Shown: positions 45,341 to 55,687 of the stretch, piece by piece
Layout: every line of letters starts with the position of its first letter
How positions within the stretch are numbered: the stretch's first letter is position 1
Origin: Xenoacremonium recifei
Lineage: Eukaryota > Ascomycota > Sordariomycetes > Hypocreales > Nectriaceae
DNA length: 64,000 nt
Direction of reading: 5' to 3'
Assembly (NCBI GenBank): GCA_012184525.1
Contig: WOFQ01000020.1
Coordinates: 496,001 to 560,000 of the forward strand
Position numbers and translations under genes: made by a program
The notes under the pieces: generated by a model
What the model was told of the DNA's origin: nothing
Seen by the model: only the letters and a program-made list of their open reading frames with translations
The model's database searches: none

Positions 45341-47305
45341 CTACACTAATGTGATCTCAACCTGGGGAAGGCCAAGGTTATCGAGCTCTCCATACATTGC
45401 GTCGGACAGATACGCCTCGCATACCAACGAATATTTGCCTGCGGGCTCATGCCTGACCACATGGAGCATTTGCCCTCCGTGGAAAAGGACTACCCTGTCC
45501 CCCACATGCATTGAGCCCGTGCCCAGGCCAAGCCGCCCCGACGATGTCGTGAATACATTCCGATGGAGGACACTGTACATGGCACAGTAGAATCCCCTCT
45601 GGAATACATCATTCGCTAGCAACGAGGCATAAACTTCGTCTTTATGTCGGCTGCTTCTGTTTCCAGCTACCGCGAGCTCGTCAAGTCCTCGTCGCAGAGC
45701 ATAGTAAGTCTCCAACGTAACTTCACGACCTTGGAACTTGCAAAAGCCGCTGAAAAGTGTCTTCCAGAAGCTTCCTATCGTTGCTGCATCGGCCTCGTCG
45801 ACCTCAGTGAGAGGCCTCAGGGTCTCTATCGCCTCGTATGCCCTCGGAGAAAGCCAGCTCTGAGCGATGCGTCGCTCAAAGGTTCTCATGTGAGAGTAAG
45901 CCTCCAGGTACTCTGCTTCATTGGCTTCTCGTCTGAGCAAGTCCTTGGCGATGGGGATCCGTTCGAAAATATAGGAAATATCGTCCACGAAGCATCCTGC
46001 TATTACAAGCTCACGTATGGTCCCTCCTGGCCGCGCAGCAATCTCCCTGTTGCTTGCGTGAAAGGTTCTTCTTGGGTCCAGACCCCAGGAGATGCCATCC
46101 TCGTACCATGAGGCAACGTCTGACGACTGGTGAAAGTCTGGACACCAGGTCGGGAGGTTGTCTGTCTTGCCGGACATCGTACCCCGTTGCAAGAGCGCAA
46201 ACCACATGGGCTCGACTGGCGTCGGTTGGGTCAGAACCCGTTGGCCAAAGTTCGCGTACAATTCCGCCAGGCTGTCCGTGTCGCTAAAAGACCCCAGCAA
46301 CTCACACTGGCCGTCTGGGAGGAGACCCAAGCAGCCGTATACACGGTCGCGAGGGTCGAAGCATCGCATGTTCTGGGTCATTTGGTAGATGATCCATACC
46401 AGTTGGGTGGGCGCTTTTGGCTGCTCGGGATTGGAGGATTCCGAAAAAGTCTTTTGTACCAAGTCGCGTATTTCAAAGATGGCTCTTGATCGCTGGGTTT
46501 CGTGAAGCTTGATGCCCTTGTTCCACATGGACACATCAAAGAATCGTTTGGCCAGCAAGTTTGAGGTCGTGACGACAGCGTGTAGCATCCCACCGTCAAC
46601 TTCGTGTGTCCCAATGAGGAATCGAAGGTCCCGGGCTAACGCGGACTCCTGTACAATCCATACCCGCGCAAACCACTCGTTGCAGATGATGTCGAGGATG
46701 CTATCCCATGTCGGCGAAGCTAGGGAAGGGAGCTCGGATGTCGTCAGCAGGCTCGTCTCGTTTATCTGGACCATGAGCGGCAAAGCCTCTATGGCTTCAG
46801 CTATATGGTCAAGACCAAGTCCCAGCCAGACCCAGACCTGAGTGGCACGCCGGTAAATGGCACTCATGCTGCGGATCTGAACCATTTTCTCCTCATGGTC
46901 ATTCTGGTTGATGCACACCGCATCGACCCAGAGTGGGCGAGGCGATGGGCGCCTGCAGAGGTAGGGTAAGGCTGCATGCAGGTTTTTATGAATCTTCATT
47001 TCTCTTCCGTCGACTGTTAATGGGAACGTCTCGCTTGGACTGCCCCAGGTATATGACAGAGCATCAAATTCGACATCTGAGAGGTGATGGCTCGCTTCGT
47101 CAATCGTAATGATCCTGAGAGTCCAGCTCATTTCATCTGTGCCGTCTTTCACATTGTGCTGGAGGAGTCGGATCTGGCTTAGGCCGAGGGGGGTGTAGAC
47201 AAAGGGCGCCAAGGCGGGCTCCATCCTCTGGCAGAATGCTTGGGATGTTGGAAAAGTGAAGAAGAATCGGCCAACAACTCGACTTAAACGGGATAATACT
47301 ATCAT
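45341..47305 (-). CDS. HET-domain (heterokaryon incompatibility) protein
   Basis: Single exon, 654 residues from 47305. The second ATG at 47224 (MEPALAPFVYTPL) gives the more typical N-terminus. The HET domain (PF06985) is complete: FDALSYTWGSP (about residue 80), HKNLHAALPYLCR, LWVDAVCINQNDHEEK (about 125) and MSAIYRRATQVWVWLG. Then come EWFARVWIVQESALAR, the DPRDRVYGCLGLLPD block and a C-terminal region (VGDRVVLFHGGQMLHVVR) usual in such proteins. HET proteins trigger cell death after fusion of unlike hyphae when paired with a partner. No partner such as a NACHT/NLR or a second HET gene adjoins it. The upstream spacer is A/T-rich. Confidence 0.92.
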   Translation of the reverse strand: MIVLSRLSRVVGRFFFTFPTSQAFCQRMEPALAPFVYTPLGLSQIRLLQHNVKDGTDEMSWTLRIITIDEASHHLSDVEFDALSYTWGSPSETFPLTVDGREMKIHKNLHAALPYLCRRPSPRPLWVDAVCINQNDHEEKMVQIRSMSAIYRRATQVWVWLGLGLDHIAEAIEALPLMVQINETSLLTTSELPSLASPTWDSILDIICNEWFARVWIVQESALARDLRFLIGTHEVDGGMLHAVVTTSNLLAKRFFDVSMWNKGIKLHETQRSRAIFEIRDLVQKTFSESSNPEQPKAPTQLVWIIYQMTQNMRCFDPRDRVYGCLGLLPDGQCELLGSFSDTDSLAELYANFGQRVLTQPTPVEPMWFALLQRGTMSGKTDNLPTWCPDFHQSSDVASWYEDGISWGLDPRRTFHASNREIAARPGGTIRELVIAGCFVDDISYIFERIPIAKDLLRREANEAEYLEAYSHMRTFERRIAQSWLSPRAYEAIETLRPLTEVDEADAATIGSFWKTLFSGFCKFQGREVTLETYYALRRGLDELAVAGNRSSRHKDEVYASLLANDVFQRGFYCAMYSVLHRNVFTTSSGRLGLGTGSMHVGDRVVLFHGGQMLHVVRHEPAGKYSLVCEAYLSDAMYGELDNLGLPQVEITLV

Positions 47306-47865
47306 TATAGCCGTTATTTATGTAACAGCAATTCTGCAGCGACCAGGGTCTCACAGGCAGGCAGATATGACATAGCTATTAATCCATGAGATTACCGCCA
47401 ACTTTCCCAGTTTACTGCATCTCTTGCAGCACCCATAACAAGCAGTGAGGATACCAATGCCACTTAAGATTGCATGGACTTTATTTGAAGTGTCGAAAAT
47501 TTAAAATTTATTCCAGAAAATAATATTATTTACACCCGAAACTGTATAACTCAATGGTGAAACTGGTCATTATACATATTGTATTTGAAATTGTCTGTTG
47601 GGAGTCTCATCTTTGAGTGTCGTAATAATACACTAATATCAGAGTCCAGAGAAATTGTCAGACCCAAATGATGAATCTGCTCAAGCATAAAGTTGCGGGA
47701 GTGTAGAAGTACCAGCTAGCTTTGACTGACCTATAGTAACAACCCGTTTATCATATAGCCCCCTGATCCCATTTCCATCTATTTGAGCTATGTTCTTGTT
47801 GCTCTCTATGTGTTTCTGGTTCTCGCAACGGGTAGTCGAGATTCTCTAATGCAGTCTTATAACAC
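47306..47865. other. Intergenic 47306-47865
   Basis: A/T-rich spacer (especially 47480-47640) upstream of the HET gene and downstream of the GPI-protein gene. No gene recognised. Confidence 0.5.
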
Positions 47866-47941
47866 TCAAAGAGATAAGAGGAGGGGAACGAGGCTCACGA
47901 GACTAGCTAGGAGACTCGGTGAGTGAGACGAAGCAGCACTG

Positions 47942-47973
<32 letters not shown>

Positions 47974-48570
47974 ATTACTGTTCCCATTGTTGGACGAAGA
48001 GCTGTCATCATCGTTGTCATCATCATCATTGCTGTTGCTGTTGCTACCACCGCTGCTATTATTATCATCATCGTCGTCGTCGTCATTGTCATCCGCGTCG
48101 TCCTCATCCTCATCGGGGTTGCTGCAATACCCATCAGACAGGCATTCGCCACTCGGGCACCAGGATCCCAAGCCATCATTACAGCACGTTCCTGTTGCGT
48201 CGATGCACCAGTTACCGTCGCAGAGAACTTGGTCATCATCGCAAGTCGCTTGTTCATCATCGCCACCGGAGCCGCCAGAGCCTCCAGAACTGCTACCATT
48301 GCAAGTGGTGTCGCCGATGTCGCAACAGCCGCCGTCATAAGAGCATAAAGATCCAGATGAGCAGAAAGAGCCGTCGCCAAAGTAGCAGCAGTCATCGCCC
48401 ATGTCGATACAACCGTTGTCGCAGGGCATCTCGAGACTACCACATGATTGGCGCAGCTTGAGCTGGTTCGAGTTTGCGCTCGTCGCTAGAGGGAGCGGCA
48501 GCTTCTGATAGCCCAGGAGCTCTGCCGCTCCGAGGTTGATGAGGGCGAGAAGGAAAGTCGAGCGAAGCAT
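47866..48570 (-). CDS. GPI-anchored, secreted cysteine-rich protein with acidic tail
   Basis: Intronless, 234 residues from the ATG at 48570. Signal peptide MLRSTFLLALINLGAAEL. Two tandem cysteine modules follow, each with C...C..xxC-I-D...C-C...GS[FW]C...C. The first starts CGSLEMPCDNGCIDMGDDCC and the second CDDDQVLCDGNWCIDATGTC; a Gly/Ser linker separates them. Then come about 70 residues of Asp/Asn/Ser runs encoded by trinucleotide repeats (about 47930-48110), and a C-terminal hydrophobic segment (SLLASLVSLVPLLLSL) typical of a GPI-anchor signal. The product should be displayed on the cell wall or plasma membrane. The function is unknown; adhesion or metal binding is conceivable. The long opposite-strand frames here are mirror images of the trinucleotide runs. 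Confidence 0.82.
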
Positions 48571-50499
48571 GATGAGGTTGGGACAAGGGAGCTTGCAGGC
48601 TTGGGTTCTGGTGGTAGATCCAAGATTACAGAATAAAGAAAACAACCCGACAGTACATCTTTTGGCGAGGACAAGCACAATCTAGTTTTCCTTTAAGTAC
48701 AAAGCCCGATGCGGCTCTTGAGCCTCGGCTAACACCGAAACAACATGACGAAGGAATAGTAGGACATCTTGGCGGCTCCCATGAGCTGAAGACGGCCCCA
48801 TGCTAACACCTGCCGATCATAGAAGCTGGGCGGACAGGGTCTTGGCGTTGAACTTCCAACGCAGAGCCATAGCAAAGACACAAGTTGTATTTGATAGTCG
48901 TGGGGTTTAACGTCAAATTTACTCCTTGAACAGGAGGCTGGAGAAGAAAGGGGAACCATATCACCCAACTTCACTGAGATGGTAAGCAGCACAAGTCGTC
49001 ATCACTGTCAAAACCCGGATCCGTAAAGACTTTCACCATGTTTCAGTCAACCGCAAGACTTTTTACAATTTGTTATTTCCATCCTGAGTCGTTCGGTTTT
49101 TGGTCGTAGGATTTCTCCGTCCCCGCTCGCCAAGCTTAAGTTTTAGGCTTAATCTCGCGAATTCCTTCGGATTCCAATTTGCTCAGCCTTATTGGCTAGC
49201 GTGTTGTCCTGTCTCTCCCAGCTGAGCGCGGATCTCTTGTGAAATCTGCCTTACAGTTGGCTCCTACCGGATGTCGGTCGCTTCGGATGTTCCGGCCGCG
49301 GGACCTTTGTTGAGGGGGTGGAGGATTGCTCCGCTGAGGCACGACAAGTAGTGTTGCCCAACGCTATGTCATTTCGAATGGATTGGAAGGATGGTCGAAA
49401 GAGCACATGAAGATGTATTTAAATTGGAACCTGGTGGCAGATAACGCATATAATACATAGGCGGGCACTAGAGGGCAGTGAGAAGGCGCTGAAGAGTTAC
49501 CATATACTGATTTTAGACACGATCAACAACTTTACCATTACTAAGGCGAAGTTGGAAGGAGGGAGGCGATGTTTGACCATGTATTGGAATGTTTCGAATC
49601 TGTCCTTGGACATGCTCACCTGAAGATGCGTAGCTCAAAGTTTTGTATTTTGGCCGAAGTATGACGGGTCTCGCGTAGGTCTAAAAATGCTGTGAAAGAG
49701 AGGTTCGACCACGGGTGTCTTAGCGTGCAGTTTATCCATAACTAGCTTCAAATATCAGGTCTTGGAGAGGTCTAAAAATGCTGTGAAAGACCTCGCCCCG
49801 AACCACCCCTTTCCGTTCCCCCTCCCAGAAATGGGGTCTATAAATGCTGTGCAGGTGATCAATCTTGATAGTAAGTCAATTAGCTTCAAGTATCAAGTCT
49901 TGCATACGTCTAAAAATGCTGTGAAGCCACCGCCCCTTGCTTCCGAATGCAGTAATTTCGGCCGTAAGTCTAAAAATGGTGAGCAGGCGATCAATCTGGC
50001 TTCAAGTGTTAAAGTCTTGCGTAGGTCTAAAAATGATGTGAAAAATATCGCGCCAATCTCATTAGGCAGTTCATGTCTGCTTCTTAATGCAATCATTTCT
50101 ACCACGAATATGTATATCAGAGGTTTTCTTCTTTCGCGAGGGAGGGTAACATCTACGCGCAAGGGACAACAGAATGTACCAGAACACCTTCTCCCTTGAG
50201 TCTTGACTAAGGGATAGCTAGATGCTAAATTGTGCCTCCCCATCGAAGCAGAAAAGTAGCAAAATACAGCCTTTAATGTCTGGCAATCTTCTAAGTGAGC
50301 TTCTCGGTGAGATGTCGCTGACCGAGGTGAAAGGTGGGGCGCCTGGAGCCAGTCATAGAGGGGAGTCTTTTTCTACCACAGCATCATCTTACCCTACACC
50401 AAAATTCACAGGAAATTCGACGTACTTGCAAGCCAGTGTCATTTCCTGTCGTCTTCCACTCCTCTCGTACAGGAAATGACTATACAATAGAACTAGGTC
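48571..50499. other. Intergenic 48571-50499 containing a dimeric repeat array
   Basis: Spacer between the GPI-protein gene (minus) and UBA4 (plus). It contains the array at 49679-50060 and otherwise no gene. The 50390-50480 part has an inverted pair of GGAAATGACA-like words near the UBA4 start. Confidence 0.5.
49679..50060. repeat. Six-copy diverged repeat with core GTCTAAAAATGCTGTGAA, arranged as dimers
   Basis: Core copies start at 49679, 49770, 49836, 49908, 49968 and 50025. The sequence following the core alternates. Copies 1, 3 and 5 run into TTCAARTATCARGTCTTG-like sequence (also present just before copy 1). Copies 2, 4 and 6 run into a C-rich CGCCCC-type segment. This gives an A+B dimer repeated three times. 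Spacings between copies 2 to 6 are 66, 72, 60 and 57 nt, all multiples of three. On the plus strand they read as repeated [RTK]SKNxVK peptides; on the minus strand as FTAFLDL. No ATG opens the plus frame before 49831. Confidence 0.75.
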
Positions 50500-51933
50500 A
50501 TGGATAAGATCGATTATCTGCGGCGAGAGATCGCAAAGCGGGAGGCTGAGCTTACAGATCTCAAATCACAACTGGCAGAAGCAGAATCCGAAAACCAAGA
50601 GCAAAGGTCATCTTCCTGGAGGTGGCCTCTCGCCCAACACGACTATGATCGCTACAGCCGGCAGATGATCGTCCCTCATTTTGGTCTTCAAGGTAGTTTA
50701 AGTCTTCCTCGAAACAAAGCGTCGCTGACAAAATGCCCAGGACAGCTACGCCTAAAGCAAGCCAAGGTCTTACTTGTAGGCGCAGGTGGACTTGGATGCC
50801 CAGCTGCTCTCTATCTAGCAGGCGCTGGCGTTGGGACTCTAGGCCTGGTTGACGGCGATGAAGTCGAAGTCTCGAATCTGCACCGCCAGGTGGCGCATTC
50901 AACGAGCCGCGTGGGCATGCGCAAAGTTGAGAGCGTGATAACACAGCTCAAGGAGTAAGCGTTGCCTCTCCCTGATCCTCTTTCCTACTGACCCTATAGA
51001 CTTAACCCAACCATCGTCTATAACGCCTGGCCAACACATCTCACACCCCAGAATGCTCGCTCTATTGTCTCACAGTACGATTTAGTTCTTGACTGTACCG
51101 ATCACCCAACCTCACGATACCTCATCTCCGACATCTGTGTCCTCCTCTCCAAACCACTCATCTCCGCCGCAGCTTTCCAAACCTCAGGCCAACTCACCGT
51201 GCTGAACAGTCCGCCCGGTCAAGGCCCCTGCTACCGTTGCGTGTTTCCAGCACCGCCACCAGCAGACAGCGTCGTGGGCTGCGGCGAGGGCGGCATCGTT
51301 GGACCTGTGGTGGGGGTGATGGGCGTGCTGCAAGCGCTGGAGGCTGTAAAGATGATCACGCGAGGCCTGGAGACGACTGAGGCGAGGACGCCGATGATGT
51401 TGGTTTTCAGTGCGATGAGCGATGCGCCATTCCGGTCGGTGCGGATCAGGGGCAAGAGGAAGGACTGCTTTGCGTGCGGAGAACAGGGTGCGCTCACGAT
51501 GGAGGAGTTGGAGAACTCGCTCGACTACGTGCAGTTCTGTGGCGTGAGGAAGCCCGTCGAAATTCTGAAGCCCGACGAACGCATCACAGCTACCGAATAC
51601 GCCCAATTGGAAAAGGAGGGAAGCTTGCATTTGCTGCTGGATGTGAGAGAAAAGGAGCAATTCGACCTTTCAAATATCCCGGGGTCCATCAATGTTCCCA
51701 TCAGCAAGTTCATGAGCAGCAGAGGCGACACACCACCAGAAGGATTCCCCACGGATCTTGCGCCTTCGACTCCAATATACGTCGTCTGTCGCATCGGCAA
51801 TGACTCTCAGATCGCAAGCCAGAAGCTCAAAGAACTTGGGCTGGGCAATAATGGACAGCGCTTCATCGGAGACATCAAGGGCGGTCTCCAAGCATGGCGT
51901 AACACGGTCGAGCCCGACATGCCCTTCATATAG
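50500..51933 (+). CDS. UBA4: UBA4/MOCS3: URM1-activating adenylyltransferase and sulfurtransferase
   Basis: Three exons: 50500-50692, 50741-50954 and 51000-51933, giving 446 residues. The first intron is 48 nt and stop-free in frame, so a read-through model of 16 extra residues is possible; splicing restores the conserved FGLQGQLRLKQAKVLLVGAGG. The N-terminal coiled coil (MDKIDYLRREIAKREAELTDL) precedes the ThiF/E1 domain: nucleotide loop VGAGGLGCPAALYL, DGDEVEVSNLHRQ, the adenylation Asp in VLDCTDHPTSRYL, and zinc cysteines CYRC and CFAC. The C-terminal rhodanese domain (about 330-446) has the LLLDVRE start and the active-site loop VVCRIGNDSQ. It activates URM1 and transfers sulfur for tRNA wobble-uridine thiolation; in fungi the same enzyme also serves molybdopterin synthase. 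Confidence 0.93.
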
Positions 51934-52669
51934 ACTCGCAGCTCCGCCCGCCGTTCCCGTTCCGCATCTTTTGGGGCTTGGAGCCCTGCTCCCCGGAGAA
52001 CGCTCTCGACCGAGCCAGCTCGCGTGCGCGCTGCAAGGGAGCAGCAGTACTGAGGCTTCTAGTATGCATTCTAATGGGCAGAGGCGCTAGCCCAGCCAGC
52101 ACTTATCTCCAGGACAGGCTGGCGATATAGGCGAGCAATAAGCAAATAGTCTTAGGGATAGCATCACGGCTTAGGTTATTTCAAGGTTGGGCTGGGGCTT
52201 TCCGGGGAGCTGAAAGTCTGGTTAGAGAGTTCCCTGATATATCGATATAGTCGTCGGGGAACTGGGCTTCGGACTCTCACCGAATTGGGCTTATATTCTA
52301 GACCGTATCTATATAATACGATCCCATATTCACGCGGTTCAATATGCAGATGTGTGTTCCGGAGCGCATGCCAATGCCCCCCCAACGCATGGCTTCCCAG
52401 GGCTCTAGAACGACAACTCAGACACTAATGGAATGTAGGAGATATGAGATTTGTTTGTGTTCACGATATACATACATTGCCCGCAGAAACCCGATGAGCT
52501 GCGACAAAAGAGGGGAGCCCGTTTCCTGCCCGGCGATATGCGCCATTACCTGACAATTCGAACTGGTACAAGGAGATTTTGGTTTGTTTTTTGTTCCGTG
52601 TTGCTTCCACCGCGCACGGCACCGCTCAGACTGTGTGAGGACATGTGGGAGATGGAGAGAGTAGTTGTT
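51934..52669. other. Intergenic 51934-52669
   Basis: Convergent spacer between UBA4 and PAM17. No gene recognised. Confidence 0.5.
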
Positions 52670-53497
52670 TTACACAAAGGCGGCCGTCTTCTTCTTGTTG
52701 AAAGCCTTTTGGTCCTTTAACCATTGCCTGTAGCCCTTGACGCTCTGGATCTTTTCGCCGTAAAAGTCGGGTACTGCGGACAATTAGCATTGAGACAGAG
52801 AGATATTGTGACTTCAACACAACATACCTGGGTTACCGGCGCTGGAGTTGGACGGATCGACCCGATGCTTCTTGATGCGCGCAAAGAACTGGGCCTCCTT
52901 CTCCGTCATCTGCTTCTTCCACTTGTGGTTGAGCGCGTAGAAGACCTGGCTGCCAATGCTCGGCCCGATGAGCCACCCCAGCCCGGCAAAGGCAAACGTC
53001 ATCAGGCCCAGCGTCATTATGGGATCCAGCGGGATCTGTCCCAGCACCGGCTCGGCGATGCCCGTCGACAGGAACACGGCGCCGAAGCCGCCGCCCAGCG
53101 TGCCGCTCGTCACGCTGAACAGCAGCTGGATGCGGCGGCGGCGCACGCGCAGCTTGAAGAACGAGTCCCAGTCCAGCGCCGGATGTGCCTCCTCGGCGGG
53201 CTTGCTGAAGTCGGCGGCGTTGTTCTTGCCGGGCGTGGCCTTCAGTGAGGCATGGGCCGCGGAGGCCAGGTCGGGGTTCGACTTGGGGGCCTCGGTCGAG
53301 GCGGCGCGCGTAAAGACTCGTGGTATCGGCGCAGCGAACAGGCACGGCGAGCGCAGCGGCTGCGCGAGGCACATGGGCTGGGGGCGGGCGGTCGAGAAGG
53401 GCGCCTTGGGGACGAAGCTGGCGGTGCGGCCGGCCGTGGCCGTGGCGGCGGCCTGGCAGGGATAGCGCAGCACGAGCGTCTTAAACGGCGAGGCCAT
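52670..53497 (-). CDS. PAM17: Mitochondrial import motor subunit PAM17
   Basis: Exons 52828-53497 and 52670-52773, with a 54 nt intron (GTATGT...CGCAG). The product is 257 residues. The N-terminus MASPFKTLVLRYPCQAAA is basic, Ser/Ala-rich and without acidic residues, typical of a mitochondrial presequence; it continues to about residue 65. The conserved core starts LDWDSFFKLRVRRRRIQ, followed by two membrane helices (LLFSVTSGTLGGGFGAVFLS and MTLGLMTFAFAGLGWLIGP), then GSQVFYALNHKWKKQMTEKE and FFARIKKHRVDPS. Exon 2 supplies the end VPDFYGEKIQSVKGYRQWL. PAM17 sits in the inner membrane and organises the TIM23-associated motor. Reading exon 1 to its own stop would lose the conserved C-terminus. 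Confidence 0.93.
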
Positions 53498-54063
53498 GAT
53501 TGCGGCAATCGAATCTCGGACGGTGCAATGGCTCGTTCACGGTGCGAGGGCGGAGCGGAGATGGTCGGGCGGGTGTCGGTTAGAGCTGCTGGGCTGAGGT
53601 GTGGGAGCTTTTTGGGAGCTCGGTTCGTGATCTCATGGTGGTCGGGAGTGAAAAAAGTTGGCGGCTGTTAGGCGCCGATAAGCGCGTGGGCACCACTTAT
53701 CAGTGGGAAGGAACGGCAAGCTTCCCGCTGGCTCTTTTCCGAGGTTGTCGCTGGACGCTGGACGCTCTTTCCGTCGGATAACACGGGCAAGACACCTCAC
53801 AAACATGCACAAAACGCCAGTCATTGATCTCGAGATATCTCATTTGGCGTTGAAGGTCCGATGCAAACTGACTGCGAATTTGGGGATGTTCCCGCCCTTT
53901 CCTCCATTCCCCGGATGCATTCCGAGGGCAGGAATCATATCATGCGTCTCAACATCACGCTTTTTGGCTGAGGTTACAGAGTACAGCAGCCCAGGCTGGT
54001 TCCGATCACAGCCTAAATTCCTGGATAATTGAAGTCATAGTCCTGTGTGGCAAATTCTACCTC
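53498..54063. other. Intergenic 53498-54063
   Basis: PAM17 promoter and 3' flank of the dehydroquinase gene. No gene recognised. Confidence 0.5.
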
Positions 54064-54655
54064 CTACGTCCACATCATGTATTTTGCGTCGTTTTCTAGC
54101 CTCTCCGGGAACTTGTCGAGGACGTGCTGAATAGCATAGCCATACCCCGCCGTACCGCAGCCCATCTGAGCTCTTTCATCAGCTACCATCACGGAACTGT
54201 CCCTGAGCACTCACAATTATCGCCGAAGCTTTGTCAGAGAGATACGAATGGTGCCGGAACTCTTCTCTCGCATGGATATTGGTTATGTGCAGCTCGACAA
54301 AGGGAACCGAAACACCCAGCAACGCATCCCGGATGGCGACCGAAGTATGGGTGAAAGCGCCAGGGTTAATGACAATCCCATCAGTCCCGTTGGTTCTGGC
54401 TTCTTGGATCTTGTCGATAATCGCGCCCTCCCAATTGCTATTTCGCCAGGTTAATTCGCAAACGTGCACCAATCCGCTCTTCGCCACTGACCTCTGGAAG
54501 AATTCCACGTTGGCACCCTTCTCCTCGCACTGCTTCTTTCCGGCAGCCTCAACATCGGCCAGAGTCTCGCCACCGTACAAATGCGGCTCACGAGTACCGA
54601 GGAGGTTCAGATTGGGTCCGTTTATGACCAGTACCGTCTTCTTTCCGTCGCGCAT
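54064..54655 (-). CDS. qutE: Type II 3-dehydroquinate dehydratase (catabolic, QutE/QA-2 type)
   Basis: Three exons: 54492-54655, 54215-54437 and 54064-54165, giving 162 residues. The first intron is 54 nt, in phase and stop-free; removing it restores the conserved FFQ|SNWEGAIIDKI. The last exon adds GCGTAGYGYAIQHVLDKF. Family blocks: VLVINGPNLNLLGTREPHLYG (active-site Tyr and Arg), INPGAFTHTSVAIRDAL, and ELHITNIHAREEFRHHS (catalytic His and Arg). The enzyme dehydrates 3-dehydroquinate to 3-dehydroshikimate. In filamentous ascomycetes the biosynthetic step is done by the type I domain of the AROM protein, and type II enzymes belong to quinate catabolism. The usual quinate cluster partners are not visible here, but aromatic-type genes follow. 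Confidence 0.93.
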
Positions 54656-55687
54656 TGTGATAGCTGGTCGATGAGGATAGTGTCAAGCGTTGGGAGGTAA
54701 TTGCGCTAAGATCTAGCAAGGTTTGAAATCGTCAGCGTGTGAATCTGGCTGAACTTCAGCGTCCTATCCTTGCTAGTCCCACACAATTGGGTCTCAACCA
54801 CGACATCTATCTTCACAGCATTGAGCATAGAATGCTCGAGACATACGGAGTAGTCCGAGATATATCATCCTCCCGTAAGAGGCTTGATTGTGACCTCTAG
54901 CTTGGACTGCTTTCCCCGCATAATCATGACTCGTTCAGCATGTGTGGAGGGCTAGAGAAGCAGAGCTTAAGAAACGGAATTATGCATCCTAACTTCGTTA
55001 TCAGATGCGCGACTCGGCTTTCACCTGACTCAGATATATGAGAATGTCCAAAATACGATTATTTCATCGCGCATAGCTAGTTCTTCGGGAGTCAATCCTC
55101 TCCCACAGACGGTGCTACCAACCACCCACGACACGAGATCTGCCTCACCTTGTAGGGTGACAGGTGGGATGAGAAACAAAGCCTTTTCCAGGCCATTTGT
55201 GCTATCAGAATGAAGGCGGTATCAGGATAGCCGATCGTGGAATCATCATCAAGGCCGAAAACTGGTCGGTGGCAATGCGCTCAAGATCCAAGCTCTCTGT
55301 GGCAGCCAGAACACCACATGGCGTTCCACCGAATTGGATTCCTTTAATGCCTAACTCTTTGGAGAATAAGATTTCTGAAACCTTGATATTTGTTAAAGCG
55401 CATTCACAGTAGAGTTGCGAAGTGGTGTTTTCTGGGGCTGGATTGTCAAGCGGGAGCCATCCCCCGGATGACACAGCTCCCCTGATTCATGAGAAGACCG
55501 GACTGCAACTTAAACTGTTGGTAGCCCGTGGCGGCCCGTCAGATGGCGAGGAGATGACTACCCTGGGATTGTGGGGGAGATGTCGCAGCTCCCCTGGTCT
55601 ATCCTAGAATTGCCTACATATTGCTGAGCTCTTCTTCTTCTTTTTGCTCGAAAGGAGACATGTGGCAGTAGCTCTGGAGCACAAAAA
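54656..55687. other. Intergenic 54656-55687
   Basis: Divergent spacer between the dehydroquinase gene (minus) and the carboxylate transporter (plus). No further gene recognised. Confidence 0.5.

Noticed and set aside
47919..48461. Long frames on the plus strand and a second minus frame rich in His/Arg, Val/Ile or Met/Thr
   Set aside because: Products of the trinucleotide runs of the GPI-protein gene read in other frames.
49893..50243. Minus-strand frame with repeated FLDL words
   Set aside because: Not called as a gene: it is the repeat array read in reverse, without a clear start or conserved domain. The array itself is reported.
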